DNA from: JAJDOD01 sp050299835 | GTDB taxonomy: Bacteria > Pseudomonadota > Alphaproteobacteria > Rhodobacterales > Rhodobacteraceae | DNA: 64,000 nucleotides | NCBI GenBank assembly: GCA_050299835.1 | Contig: JBNKWP010000019.1 | Location: 3,114-67,113 of the forward strand | Reading direction: 5' to 3' | Part shown: piece by piece, positions 1 to 9,866 of the stretch | How the letters are laid out: each line of letters begins with the position of its first letter | Position numbering within the stretch: the first letter of the stretch is position 1 | Notes under the pieces: model-generated | Database searches by the model: none | What the model was told of the DNA's origin: nothing | What the model saw: only the letters and a program-made list of their open reading frames with translations | Translations under genes and position numbers: made by a program

Positions 1-419
1 ATCTCGGCGTAAAGCGGCCCCTGGTAGCCGCGCGGGATACGGTCAAACTCGGTGCCACCATCGGTGATGGTGCGGGTCAGCAGATCGAGCCGCCCGGTCG
101 AGCTTTTGGCATTCGCCACCGCGCTGACATCCTCCGGCAGCGCCAATCGCTCCATCAGGGGCACCACATAGACGCATCCCTTCTCCAGAACAGCGCCGTC
201 GGTCAGGTCGATCTTGTGCATCCGGAAAATGTCGAGCCGGTCCGTCACCGAGGCATCGCTGCCTGCGAGGAACGAGGCCCGCACCCGATAGGCAACGGTT
301 CCCAGCCTCAGATCGAGAGAGGCCGGCTGAACCTGTCCCTCGGCCCAGGGTTGATCCGCCGTCAGCGCGCCGGCGTCGCCAAGGCCGAGAATCGCGGTAT
401 CCGCCAGTACGCCACTCAT
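1..419 (-). CDS. dcd: 2'-deoxycytidine 5'-triphosphate deaminase, long form (partial, 3' end outside window)
   Basis: Only the first ~139 residues are present; the rest lies beyond the left edge. The start ATG is at 417-419. The fragment carries QVQPASLDLRLG (residues 29-40), ANAKSSTGRLD (102-112) and GYQGPLYAE (131-139), which are signature segments of the dCTP deaminase/dUTPase fold. The KSSTGR segment belongs to the nucleotide-binding site. The family deaminates dCTP to dUTP in the cytosol, feeding thymidylate synthesis. Alphaproteobacteria usually carry a form of roughly 360 residues with a duplicated fold, and the N-terminal spacing here fits that form. No strong ribosome binding site precedes the ATG. 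The family call is firm; the completeness of the gene cannot be judged. Confidence 0.88.
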   Translation of the reverse strand, partial: MSGVLADTAILGLGDAGALTADQPWAEGQVQPASLDLRLGTVAYRVRASFLAGSDASVTDRLDIFRMHKIDLTDGAVLEKGCVYVVPLMERLALPEDVSAVANAKSSTGRLDLLTRTITDGGTEFDRIPRGYQGPLYAE

Positions 420-567
420 GTCAGGACACTTTCTACAGGGTCGGGCAGTTGCGTATTTTTGAAAAGGTGAAGGAGAAAATCTGAGTCAAACTGCACTTCA
501 TCTTGTCCCAAATACGCATGGCGGACCGTCGCGTCGCCGGGGCAGAGAGGTGGGGTCAGCGATGGAT

Positions 568-645
568 TGGTCGGGCTAGCAGGATTCGAACCTGCGACCT
601 TCCGTCCCCCAGACGGACGCGCTAACCAGGCTGCGCCATAGCCCG
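568..645 (-). tRNA. tRNA-Pro (anticodon GGG)
   Basis: Read on the minus strand, the acceptor stem CGGGCTA pairs with TAGCCCG, followed by discriminator A and an encoded CCA (568-570). The D arm GGCGCAGCCTGGTTAGCGC, the anticodon loop CTGGGGG with anticodon GGG, and the T arm GGTTCGAATCC are all recognisable. The gene sits between dcd and the MerR-type regulator. Confidence 0.95.
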
Positions 646-712
646 ACGGATGGGGTTCTGGCGCAATTTTCCGGGCAGGGCAAGGGCAGATGTCAACCAT
701 GATGGCCGTGTC

Positions 713-1423
713 TCAGCCGGCCCGGTCGAGGACGGCGCGAAGGCGGTCTGCCGTGGCGGCCAGGACTTCGCCGTGGGACGCCAGCCGGGCACGATCCGCA
801 AGACGGAGCCGGGCTGCCATGCCGGGGCCGCGGGCATGCTCCGCCGCATCGTCTGCCGCATCCGTTTCGGGAACATCTGGCGTCGCCGGGATGGCGGGAC
901 GTTCAGGGGGCATCGCGGGGGCGGGTGCCGGGTCTGCCGGTTCGGGGCCGGGCTTCGGCTGCGAACTTGCCCGACGGAACATGACGGGTTCCTCTTCGGC
1001 GCTGTCGCCTGCCTCTGCCTTTTCGGTGAGCGGAACCGGATCAGGCTCTGCGTCGCGTGTCGAGCGGGCAGCGGCGGCTGGCCGCGCCGCCTGTTCCAGC
1101 GCTTCCTCGTTCAGAACCGGTGACGCGTCACCGGCCTCTTCGCCGAACAGTTCGGGGGCAAAGCCCGAGACATGCTTGATACCTTCCTCGCGGAACAGCT
1201 TCTGCACGCCCCGGATCGTCATGCCCTGGTCGTGAAGCAGCACCTTCACTCCGCCTATGACGCGCATGTCCGAGGGGCGGTAATATCTCCGCCCGCCCGC
1301 GCGTTTCACCGGCTTGATCTGGCTGAAACGGGATTCCCAGAACCGCAGGACATGGGTCGGCACGTCCAGCCAGTCTGCGACTTCCGATATGGTCCGAAAC
1401 GCGTCTCGCGATTTCTCGGCCAA
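713..1423 (-). CDS. MerR family transcriptional regulator
   Basis: The 236-residue protein starts with a MerR winged helix-turn-helix (about residues 10-75; EVADWLDVPTHVLRFWESRF, then RAGGRRYYRP). Residues ~95-190 are rich in Ala, Pro, Glu and Asp and look disordered. A short conserved-looking tail (RLRLADRARLASHGEVLA) closes the protein. No metal-binding cysteines are visible, so it is not a typical metal sensor. It lies 4 bases downstream of ihfA on the same strand and is probably cotranscribed with ihfA and the fabH-plsX genes. Its target genes are unknown. The family is clear; the ligand and role are not. Confidence 0.85.
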   Translation of the reverse strand: MAEKSRDAFRTISEVADWLDVPTHVLRFWESRFSQIKPVKRAGGRRYYRPSDMRVIGGVKVLLHDQGMTIRGVQKLFREEGIKHVSGFAPELFGEEAGDASPVLNEEALEQAARPAAAARSTRDAEPDPVPLTEKAEAGDSAEEEPVMFRRASSQPKPGPEPADPAPAPAMPPERPAIPATPDVPETDAADDAAEHARGPGMAARLRLADRARLASHGEVLAATADRLRAVLDRAG

Positions 1424-1427
1424 GTGC

Positions 1428-1730
1428 CTAGCCCTTGTTACCGACGGCCACGCGATCCTTCATCAGGTGTGAGGGGCGGAAGGTCAGAACGCGGCGGGGA
1501 AGGATCGGAACCTCTTCCCCTGTTTTCGGGTTGCGCCCAACGCGTGCGGCCTTGTCGCGGATCGAAAACGTCCCGAACGAGGAGATTTTGACCTGCTCGC
1601 CTTCGACGAGGGCATCGGACATGTGCTGAAGGACGCTTTCGACCAACTGTGCGGATTCGTTGCGGCTCAGTCCGACTTCCCGGAATACCGCATCACTGAG
1701 ATCCATGCGCGTCAGTGTCTTCCCTGTCAT
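1428..1730 (-). CDS. ihfA: Integration host factor subunit alpha
   Basis: This 100-residue protein is a full-length member of the HU/IHF family of DNA-bending proteins. It starts TLTRMDLSDAVFREVGLSRN, has the KISSFGTFSIRDKAARVGRN beta region and the conserved GRNPKTGEEV segment that forms the DNA-inserting arm. IHF-alpha pairs with IHF-beta to bend DNA at specific sites in recombination, replication and transcription. The residue pattern and its position directly after fabH favour the alpha subunit over HU. A 171-base AT-richer spacer (1731-1901) separates it from fabH, so it may have its own promoter. Confidence 0.95.
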   Translation of the reverse strand: MTGKTLTRMDLSDAVFREVGLSRNESAQLVESVLQHMSDALVEGEQVKISSFGTFSIRDKAARVGRNPKTGEEVPILPRRVLTFRPSHLMKDRVAVGNKG

Positions 1731-1901
1731 CCCGTCCCCCTGAGGTTTTTATGTTCGTTTTAATGCGAGGCAGCATGGTCGTGTTGAATTTACGAGTCAA
1801 TATCAAGTGCTTGGAAATAGGCATTCACTTAATGCGCCAACTGTATGTTTCGACGCAACCGGCAGATTCCCGCCAAACCCGGAACGGGTTTCGCGGTGAA
1901 G

Positions 1902-2876
1902 CTACCAGCGAAGGACGACCGAGCCCCAGGCCAGTCCGCCACCGATCGCTTCCATCAGGATCACCTGGCCGGGTCTGAATCGGCCCTCGGCCTTGGCTGT
2001 GGCCAGGGCCAGAGGGATCGAGGCCGCCGAAGTGTTTCCGTGATCCTGAACGGTGACGACAACCTGATCCATCTCCAGGCCAAGTTTTTTGGCGGTGCCG
2101 GTGATAATCCGGATATTGGCCTGGTGGGGCACGATCCAGTCCAGATCCTCCTGCGTCAGTCCAGCCTTCTCCAGGGCTGCCGTCGCCGTGTCCGCCAGCT
2201 TGACCACCGCGTGCTTGAACAACTCGCGCCCCTGCATCTTGACCACGCCGCTGGTGCCGGTCGAGGACACGCCGCCATCGACATAGAGCATATCCAGATA
2301 ACGACCGTCCGAATTCAGATCGACCGACAGGATGCCGCGATCATCGGAAGTGCCGACACCGTCCGCGGCCTCCAGCACGATGGCTCCAGCGCCATCGCCG
2401 AAGAGAACGCAGGTGGCACGGTCTTCGAAATCGAGAATGCGGGAAAACGTCTCGGCTCCGATCACGAGAACACGGGCCGCCTGACCGGACACGATCAGCG
2501 CGTTGGCGTTGGACACGGCATAGACGAACCCGGCGCAAACTGCCTGGACGTCAAAGGCGAAGCCGCGCGTCATGCCGAGCGAGGATTGCACCATGGTCGC
2601 CACGGACGGAAAGGTCAGGTCGGGTGTCGATGTGGCGATTATGATCGCGTCGATGTCAGCGGGTTCGAGCCCGGCATCCGCCAGCGCCGCCTTGGCCGCA
2701 TGAACGGCCAGATGGGATGTCTTTTCCCCCTCGGCCGCGAAATGACGGCGTTCAATTCCGCTTCGGGATCTGATCCACTCGTCGCTCGTGTCGATCTTGT
2801 CCTCGAACCAAGCGTTCGGGACGATGCGTTCGGGAAGGTAGCTCCCCACCCCTCGCACGACGGCGCGTATTGTCAT
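1902..2876 (-). CDS. fabH: Beta-ketoacyl-ACP synthase III
   Basis: FabH condenses an acyl-CoA, normally acetyl-CoA, with malonyl-ACP to start fatty acid synthesis in the cytosol. The 324-residue length is usual for the family. The catalytic triad is visible as Cys114 (QAVCAGF), His251 (VPHQANIRI) and Asn281 (DHGNTSAAS). The C-terminal GGGLAWGS segment is also typical. The start codon overlaps the plsX stop (ATGA), so translation is probably coupled in the rpmF-plsX-fabH operon. Confidence 0.97.
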   Translation of the reverse strand: MTIRAVVRGVGSYLPERIVPNAWFEDKIDTSDEWIRSRSGIERRHFAAEGEKTSHLAVHAAKAALADAGLEPADIDAIIIATSTPDLTFPSVATMVQSSLGMTRGFAFDVQAVCAGFVYAVSNANALIVSGQAARVLVIGAETFSRILDFEDRATCVLFGDGAGAIVLEAADGVGTSDDRGILSVDLNSDGRYLDMLYVDGGVSSTGTSGVVKMQGRELFKHAVVKLADTATAALEKAGLTQEDLDWIVPHQANIRIITGTAKKLGLEMDQVVVTVQDHGNTSAASIPLALATAKAEGRFRPGQVILMEAIGGGLAWGSVVLRW

Positions 2877-3982
2877 CTTGCCTGCTCGCTCGCGGCCGTT
2901 TCAGCCTGATCTGTTCCGGTATCCTGAGGGCTGAGGTCCAAAGATGCAACCCGTGCCGCAAGGCGTGTGTTGAAGTCGCTCTCGGCCAGACGGAAGGCCA
3001 GCTTGATTGCCGCGCTGACGCCAGTGGCGTCCGCCGAACCGTGGCTTTTCACCACCGTGCCATTCAGGCCGAGAAAGACGCCGCCATTGACCCGGCGCGG
3101 GTCGATGCGTTTCGACAGGCGGCGGAGCGAGGTCAGCGCCAGAAGCGCCGCGATCCGCGAAAGCGGTGTCGCGCGGAAGGCTTCCTGCAGCAATTCGCGG
3201 ATCAGCCGCGCGGTGCCTTCGCCTGTCTTCAGCGCGACGTTTCCGGTGAACCCGTCGGTCACGATCACGTCCACGCGATCCGACGGGATATCGCCGCCTT
3301 CGACGAAACCGGTGAACTCGAAATCCGCGCCCGGTGCGGAACGCGCGATCAGGTCATGCGCCTCCCGGATCTCGGGCCGTCCCTTGTTTTCTTCCGTTCC
3401 AACATTCAGCAGCCCGATGCGAGGGCGCTTCAGCCCCAGCCCGTTCCGGGCATAGGACGCGCCCATCATGGCATATTGCACCAGATCTTTCGCATCGGCC
3501 CGCACATCCGCGCCCACATCCAGCATCACGTTGAATCCGCCGGGGTTTTGCGACGGCCAGAGGATGCCGATGGCGGGGCGGTCCACGCCGGGCAGTTTCC
3601 GAAGCGCCAGCATCGACACCGCCATCAGGGCGCCCGTGTTCCCACAAGAGACAACCGCGTCCGCTTCGCCATTCTTGACCGCGTCGATTGCGGCCCACAT
3701 GGTGGTGCCCTTGCCATGGCGCATGACCTGCGCCGGCTTGTCGTCCATCTTCACGAACTCGCGCACGTCGCGAACCTCGCAACGGCCTGCGAGCCTCCGC
3801 TTGGCAATCAGCGGGTTCAGTTCATCCTCTGGTCCAAAGACAAGGAACCGTATCTTGGAATTCTTGGACGCGGATTTGGAAATACCGGCGACAATTGCCG
3901 CCGGCCCCATATCGCCGCCCATGGCATCGACCGAGATGGTGATGCGATCTTTCTTCGCGTCGGTCCGATGCGTATCCGTCAT
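2873..3982 (-). CDS. plsX: Phosphate acyltransferase PlsX
   Basis: PlsX makes acyl-phosphate from acyl-ACP, the acyl donor for PlsY in phospholipid synthesis. I place the start at the ATG at 3980-3982, giving 369 residues; an open frame continues upstream but with non-conserved sequence. After a short N-terminal tail comes ISVDAMGGDMGPAAIVAG, the family signature. SCGNTGALMA, IGLLNVGTEENKG and VIVTDGFTGNVALK are further conserved blocks. It lies 26 bases after rpmF and overlaps fabH, the standard phospholipid/fatty-acid operon of proteobacteria. Confidence 0.96.
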   Translation of the reverse strand: MTDTHRTDAKKDRITISVDAMGGDMGPAAIVAGISKSASKNSKIRFLVFGPEDELNPLIAKRRLAGRCEVRDVREFVKMDDKPAQVMRHGKGTTMWAAIDAVKNGEADAVVSCGNTGALMAVSMLALRKLPGVDRPAIGILWPSQNPGGFNVMLDVGADVRADAKDLVQYAMMGASYARNGLGLKRPRIGLLNVGTEENKGRPEIREAHDLIARSAPGADFEFTGFVEGGDIPSDRVDVIVTDGFTGNVALKTGEGTARLIRELLQEAFRATPLSRIAALLALTSLRRLSKRIDPRRVNGGVFLGLNGTVVKSHGSADATGVSAAIKLAFRLAESDFNTRLAARVASLDLSPQDTGTDQAETAASEQAR

Positions 3983-4008
3983 CGCGCTTCCCGGCGCCGA
4001 CGGCGCGC

Positions 4009-4215
4009 TTAGGCCGCGTCTTCGTCCAGGTCGATCTCGTCGGCCTGAGCAACGACTTCGCGGTCGGCGTAGTGGCCACAGGCCCCGCATACATGATGCG
4101 GACGCTTCAGCTCGCCACAGTTCGGGCATTCGCCCGGGTTCGACGCCGTCAGGGAATCATGCGCACGGCGGTTGTTCCGGCGAGACGGCGACACTTTGTT
4201 CTGAGGGACAGCCAT
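4009..4215 (-). CDS. rpmF: 50S ribosomal protein L32
   Basis: The 68-residue protein begins MAVPQNKVSPSRRNNRRAHD, the L32 signature. It has two cysteine pairs, CPNC (30-33) and CGAC (43-46), which form a zinc ribbon. L32 is a small protein of the large ribosomal subunit. It is first in the rpmF-plsX-fabH operon. In relatives yceD lies directly upstream, but here about 750 bases of different character intervene. Confidence 0.97.
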   Translation of the reverse strand: MAVPQNKVSPSRRNNRRAHDSLTASNPGECPNCGELKRPHHVCGACGHYADREVVAQADEIDLDEDAA

Positions 4216-4252
4216 GTCCTAATCCTCGGTTCCGTAGCGTTGGTCAGAGGGG

Positions 4253-4281
4253 TCTTAAGCGCTTCCCGCGCCCCTGTCCAA
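4253..4281 (-). promoter_or_regulatory. Probable sigma-70 promoter of the rpmF-plsX-fabH operon
   Basis: On the minus strand TTGGAC (4281-4276) and TTAAGA (4258-4253) are separated by 17 bases. This gives a transcript starting about 30 bases upstream of the rpmF ATG. It would let rpmF be expressed independently of yceD. The match is by eye only. Confidence 0.45.
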
Positions 4282-4549
4282 CTCAATGTTCCAGTGAAGG
4301 GCGAAACATACTGTGATTCCTTTCAAACGCAAGCGCGGATTTGGGGGATTTTTCGGGGTGTCGGGAAGGGGAGACGGGGGGAGGGGCGAGTGAATGGCTA
4401 TGCGTCTCCAAGTGGCTCGAATGGTCAGGCGGGCAGTCAATCCCGAGGTGTCCAAAGCTCCGACTCGAAGCCGAAAGCCCACTTGTCAAAGTCACCAGAA
4501 AATCGCCAGCGAACGAAGCGACTATCTGTGGTGTTCTCAGCTCGCGCTT
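4282..4549. other. Intergenic stretch without a supported gene
   Basis: Between the rpmF promoter and the small gene at 4550 I see no credible coding frame on either strand. The segment contains G-rich runs (about 4340-4390), and its base composition is less GC-rich than the flanking operon genes. It is the right part of the stretch that splits yceD from rpmF. Confidence 0.5.
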
Positions 4550-4852
4550 CTAGTCGCAAATCCGTCTCCAGTTTTCACGAAAGTCTGAGAATGAAGCAAA
4601 ATGGGTCGTCCACGGAAAGTCAGGTGTTGTCTCTCTCGTCCAGGTAAGATGAACAACAAACCATTCATCTTGATCGTTAAGATTCTGAAACAAAAAGTCG
4701 TCCCGCCCTTCAAGCCGGGCAACCGCCACCAGTTCCATGCCAGCAGTTGGATGGTGTTCCGATATCTCGTTCTTCAGTTCGATGGAGAACCTTGCCCGCT
4801 CTTCTTGTGATAGAGCCAGCCATCGTTTGGGAAGATCATCCTCAATTTCCAT
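4550..4852 (-). CDS. Uncharacterised 100-residue protein
   Basis: The frame gives a soluble, acidic protein with no signal peptide or membrane segment. Its middle and C-terminal part (ELVAVARLEGRDDFLF, then EWFVVHLTWT and FASFSDFRENW) resembles a family of small uncharacterised bacterial proteins with a VVHLTW core. I recall this family but cannot assign a function. Codon use is less GC-rich than the neighbours, and no clear ribosome binding site precedes the ATG at 4852. The gene sits inside what is usually a continuous yceD-rpmF operon, which suggests acquisition by transfer. It could also be a decayed gene. Confidence 0.55.
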   Translation of the reverse strand: MEIEDDLPKRWLALSQEERARFSIELKNEISEHHPTAGMELVAVARLEGRDDFLFQNLNDQDEWFVVHLTWTRETTPDFPWTTHFASFSDFRENWRRICD

Positions 4853-4965
4853 CGTATGAGTTTACTAAAGCGGAAAGCAATTTGCCAAAAGTCCGCTCCG
4901 TCTGCTCCGTCCACATGTCGGACCAACCGCGCCCAATTCTCCCTTAAGAAACCAGTCCGCCTCCC

Positions 4966-5496
4966 TCATTCCCCACCGCCCAACTTGTCCTTCAACGCCT
5001 TCAACCCCGCAAAGGGTTTCGCATCCTCATCCGTCATCGGCGCAACCCCCGGCTCGGTCACCGTCAGATCGACCGCGTCCACACCCTCCGCACGCGGAAA
5101 ATCGGGCAGGGCGAGCGACAGGGCCTCTTCCATCACCGCACCAAGGTCGATGGAGGCGGGCAGGGGCTCGGCGCTGTCATCCTCCGGCATCTCGATCTCG
5201 TCGCCCTCGGGTTCCTCGAAATCCGCAAGATACCGGCGCGTGACCTGCGTATCGATCCGTGTGGTCACCGGCTCGCCCGTCACCACGCAGGCCTGCACCG
5301 CCGTGGCACCAAGCTTCGCCGTCAGCACCAGATCCCGGCTGCCATCCGGCGCAACCGCTCCCGCGAAGGACAGCTTCCGCAACCCCAGCAACTCCAGCCG
5401 TGCGATGATCTCCGCCCGCGCAGCCTCGTCAGGCCGCAGAGCGAAACCGACCGGTTTCAGCACTTTGGCCGTTGCCAGAACCGAACTCTCATCCAT
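4966..5496 (-). CDS. YceD family protein (DUF177), 23S rRNA accumulation protein homologue
   Basis: The 176-residue protein has the DUF177 core: LDLSGxxxxx-like beta segments, VQACVVTGEPVTTRIDTQVT and an acidic stretch (EEPEGDEIEMPEDD). The C-terminal half has ASIDLGAVMEEALSLALPDFPR, typical of YceD. In Escherichia coli YceD affects 23S rRNA levels and is encoded beside rpmF. Here it faces bamE divergently (70-base spacer) and is separated from rpmF by foreign-looking DNA. The family assignment is good; the molecular role is poorly known. Confidence 0.85.
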   Translation of the reverse strand: MDESSVLATAKVLKPVGFALRPDEAARAEIIARLELLGLRKLSFAGAVAPDGSRDLVLTAKLGATAVQACVVTGEPVTTRIDTQVTRRYLADFEEPEGDEIEMPEDDSAEPLPASIDLGAVMEEALSLALPDFPRAEGVDAVDLTVTEPGVAPMTDEDAKPFAGLKALKDKLGGGE

Positions 5497-5566
5497 CGCG
5501 CTTCTCCTTGAACCGGAACGGGTCTCTGGCTATGCCGGGGAAACAGGTTTGATGCAAGGGTAGGTC

Positions 5567-6025
5567 ATGCGCGGTTCTGTTCTGAGATTCGGGGTTGCCC
5601 TGGTGGCATTCACGCTGCTGTCCGCCTGCGCCACCAAGCTGACCGACAGCCACGGCTACGTGCCCGATGACGAACTCCTCAACGAACTGATGCTGGGCCT
5701 CGACACCAAGGAAACCACTGCCCGGCTGCTTGGGCGTCCCGGTTCCGAAGGCATCGTCGACGAATTCGGCTGGTACTACGTCAAGTCCGATTACGAACGC
5801 TTCCTGTGGCGGGCACCGGTGGAGACCGACCGCGAAGTGGTCGCGGTCAGCTTCGCCGCCGATGGCACGGTTCAGAATGTCGAACGGTTCGGGCTGGAAG
5901 ACGGCCGTGTTGTGCGGCTGTCGCGCCGTGTCACCACATCGAACACGCGCGGCATCGGCTTCCTGCGTCAGTTGTTCTCCAACCTTGGCAACTTCAACGC
6001 GGGCAGCTTCCTGGACGAGGGTTAA
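5567..6025 (+). CDS. bamE: Outer membrane protein assembly factor BamE (SmpA/OmlA lipoprotein)
   Basis: The 152-residue protein has a lipoprotein signal with LLSAC, lipidated at Cys21, so it should be anchored in the outer membrane. The SmpA/OmlA fold follows: ELLNELMLGLDTKETTARLL, then LGRPGSEGIVDEFGWYYV. BamE is an accessory lipoprotein of the BAM complex that inserts beta-barrel proteins. It is divergent from yceD, as in many Rhodobacteraceae. Its stop codon overlaps the stop of msrB on the other strand. Confidence 0.9.
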   Translation: MRGSVLRFGVALVAFTLLSACATKLTDSHGYVPDDELLNELMLGLDTKETTARLLGRPGSEGIVDEFGWYYVKSDYERFLWRAPVETDREVVAVSFAADGTVQNVERFGLEDGRVVRLSRRVTTSNTRGIGFLRQLFSNLGNFNAGSFLDEG

Positions 6026-6420
6026 CCCGCGTCCTCCGGCTGGAACTCCAGCGCCACGCCGTTGATGCAGTACCGCAGCCCCGTCGGCTGCGGCCCGTCG
6101 GGGAAAACATGCCCCAGATGTCCCTCGCAGCGGGCGCAATGCACCTCCGTGCGGCGCATGAAGAAACTCCGGTCCTCGCTCTCGCCCACCATCTCGCCGT
6201 TTGCGGGCTGGTAGAAGGACGGCCAGCCGGTGCCGCTGTCGAACTTGTGCGCCTGATCGAAAAGCGGCGCACCGCAGCCCTTGCAGGTGAAGACCCCGGC
6301 CTCTTTCGGAAAATCGTCATGGGTAAAGGCCCGTTCGGTCCCGTGCTTGCGAAGCACCTTATATTCCAGCGGGTCCAGCTGTTCGCGCCACTCCGCATCG
6401 GTTCTTTCGACTTTATCCAC
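6022..6420 (-). CDS. msrB: Peptide-methionine (R)-S-oxide reductase
   Basis: MsrB repairs oxidised methionine (R-sulfoxide) in proteins. The 132-residue protein has the zinc cysteines CKGC (46-49) and CARC (95-98), the FDSGTGWPSFYQP block and the catalytic Cys118 in RYCINGVAL. No secretion signal is visible, so it acts in the cytosol. The start is a GTG at 6418-6420 preceded by an AAAGG ribosome binding site. It ends tail to tail with bamE with a 4-base overlap. Confidence 0.96.
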   Translation of the reverse strand: MDKVERTDAEWREQLDPLEYKVLRKHGTERAFTHDDFPKEAGVFTCKGCGAPLFDQAHKFDSGTGWPSFYQPANGEMVGESEDRSFFMRRTEVHCARCEGHLGHVFPDGPQPTGLRYCINGVALEFQPEDAG

Positions 6421-6514
6421 CCCGGGGCCCTTTCTGTCTTACTGGCGTCATACGTTGCATGTCATGCTCGCCGACAACATATAGTCGTGCAAGTCTCGAA
6501 CCAGGGAGTGCGGG

Positions 6515-7258
6515 ATGTCACATTGCGGTTACCGGGCAAGGTTCGCCGAAACGCCCGCCGATATCGAAGCGGCGCAGCGCCTCCGATACCGTGCCTTCAT
6601 CGTCGAGACGGGGGCCACGCCGCGTCCGGATGGCCGCGATACCGACCCGTTCGACGATCACTGTCTGCACATGCTGATCGAAGCCCGGCAGACCGGCGCT
6701 CTTGCCGCCACATTCCGCCTCCTGCCGCTGTCCTCCGGCGCAGAAATCGCCCGCAGCTACAGCGCCCAATATTACGAACTCGACGCGCTCCGCGATTTTG
6801 ATAAGCCGATTCTGGAGATGGGCCGCTTTTGCGTCGCGCCGGGCGTCACCGACCCCGACGTCCTGCGTATCGCCTGGGGCGCTGTCACCGCCTTTGTCGA
6901 CCGCGAAGGCGTGGAATTGCTCTTCGGCTGCTCTTCCTTCCACGGCACGGACACGAAAGCCTATGCCGACGCCTTTGCCATGCTGAAGGAACGCCACCTC
7001 GCGCCACGCCGCTGGCTGCCACGGATCAAGGCCCCCAACGTTTTCCGCTTTGCACAAAGGCTCCGCCGTAAACCCGACCGGAAACTTGCGCTCAGGACCA
7101 TGCCGCCGCTCTTGCGCAGCTACCTGACGATGGGCGGCTGGGTCAGCGACCACGCGGTGGTGGACACCGACCTTAACACGCTGCACGTCTTCACCGGGCT
7201 GGAAATCCGCGCCATCCCGCCCGCCCGCGCCCGCGCGCTGAGAGCCGTGGCAGGCTGA
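6515..7258 (+). CDS. olsB: L-ornithine N(alpha)-acyltransferase, OlsB-like
   Basis: The 247-residue protein matches the GNAT-like family that transfers a 3-hydroxyacyl chain from ACP to ornithine, the first step of ornithine-lipid synthesis. Seen are AQRLRYRAFIVE, the DPFDDHCLHMLIE segment, LEMGRFCV and LLFGCSSFHGTD, all typical. The ATG at 6515 follows a GGGAG site at 6-base spacing. The second enzyme, the O-acyltransferase OlsA, often lies next to olsB but is not present here; the next gene is an AhpD-like protein. Confidence 0.88.
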   Translation: MSHCGYRARFAETPADIEAAQRLRYRAFIVETGATPRPDGRDTDPFDDHCLHMLIEARQTGALAATFRLLPLSSGAEIARSYSAQYYELDALRDFDKPILEMGRFCVAPGVTDPDVLRIAWGAVTAFVDREGVELLFGCSSFHGTDTKAYADAFAMLKERHLAPRRWLPRIKAPNVFRFAQRLRRKPDRKLALRTMPPLLRSYLTMGGWVSDHAVVDTDLNTLHVFTGLEIRAIPPARARALRAVAG

Positions 7259-7327
7259 AATCCGCGCCCCTTGTTTGGCACGCCCCGCACGCTGCGCTAG
7301 GCGTAGGTGAACCACCGGGAGCCGCCC

Positions 7328-7879
7328 ATGCCATACCGTCTCAAGACCCCCGAAGTCGGAACCGGATTGACCGACCCTTCGACCGCACAACTGTTCCACG
7401 CGGCGCGGACCTCCCTTGGCTTCGTGCCCAATAATTACAAGCAGATGGCCCGGTTTCCGCCGCTTCTGGAAGCCTACCGCCTTGGATACGCCCGCATGCG
7501 TTCCGGCAGCTTTACCGGCGCGGAACAGGAGGTGATCTTTCTCACCGCGTCGCTTTCCAACGGCTGCGCGTATTGCGTCGCGGAACATTCGACGCTGGCG
7601 ACCGAGGATTACGCGATGGCCCCGGATGAACTGGCTCGCCTGCGCAGGGGCGAAGCTCTGAAGGACCGCAAGCTCGAAGCTCTCCGTGCCTTCACCGCCG
7701 AAATGATCGAGACGCATGGTCAACCGGATGCGAAACTGGCCGAATCCTTCCTGAAGGCCGGCTACACCGAAGCGCAGATGTTCGAGATCATCCTCGCCAT
7801 CGCGCTGAAGACCATGTCGAACCTCTCCGGCCGTCTGTCGCGCCCCGAACCGGACCCGCGCTTCGCGCCCAACGCGTGA
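7328..7879 (+). CDS. AhpD/carboxymuconolactone decarboxylase-like protein
   Basis: I choose the ATG at 7328 because GGGAG lies six bases upstream, over an upstream in-frame GTG at 7307; this gives 183 residues. The sequence SNGCAYCVAEHS carries the CxxC...H motif of AhpD-type peroxidase reductases, placed in the usual alpha-helical context. Such proteins reduce peroxides or act as alkylhydroperoxidase-like redox proteins. The exact substrate is unknown. The gene stands alone between olsB and uup. Confidence 0.8.
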   Translation: MPYRLKTPEVGTGLTDPSTAQLFHAARTSLGFVPNNYKQMARFPPLLEAYRLGYARMRSGSFTGAEQEVIFLTASLSNGCAYCVAEHSTLATEDYAMAPDELARLRRGEALKDRKLEALRAFTAEMIETHGQPDAKLAESFLKAGYTEAQMFEIILAIALKTMSNLSGRLSRPEPDPRFAPNA

Positions 7880-7923
7880 CGCGAACCCTTGACGCCGCCG
7901 CGCCCGAACCGTAGCTCGCGCTC

Positions 7924-9738
<1,815 letters not shown>

Positions 9739-9741
9739 TAT

Positions 9742-9769
9742 CCCTTCTTCTGTCGGTAAGTACTCCGGG
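9742..9769 (-). repeat. 3'-end element, copy A
   Basis: On the minus strand this reads CCCGGAGTACTTACCGACAG followed by AAGAAGGG. It resembles five other copies in the window, all just downstream of genes and in the gene's orientation. This copy is downstream of the small minus-strand gene at 9867-10034 and abuts the end of uup. Confidence 0.45.
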
Positions 9770-9810
9770 AGGGTCCGGGAGGGCGGCGCGGCGCAAAACG
9801 GGGGCCTGAC

Positions 9811-9852
9811 GCCAAAGGAAAAGGCGCCCCGCAAGGCGCCTTTCCGTTTGGC
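9811..9852. terminator. Bidirectional rho-independent terminator
   Basis: AAAGGCGCC (9820-9828) and GGCGCCTTT (9835-9843) form a perfect 9-bp stem with a 6-base loop, and GCCAAA/TTTGGC extend it outside a small internal loop. It lies between convergent uup and the small membrane-protein gene, so it can serve both. Confidence 0.8.
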
Positions 9853-9866
9853 AGTCTGTCAGTATC

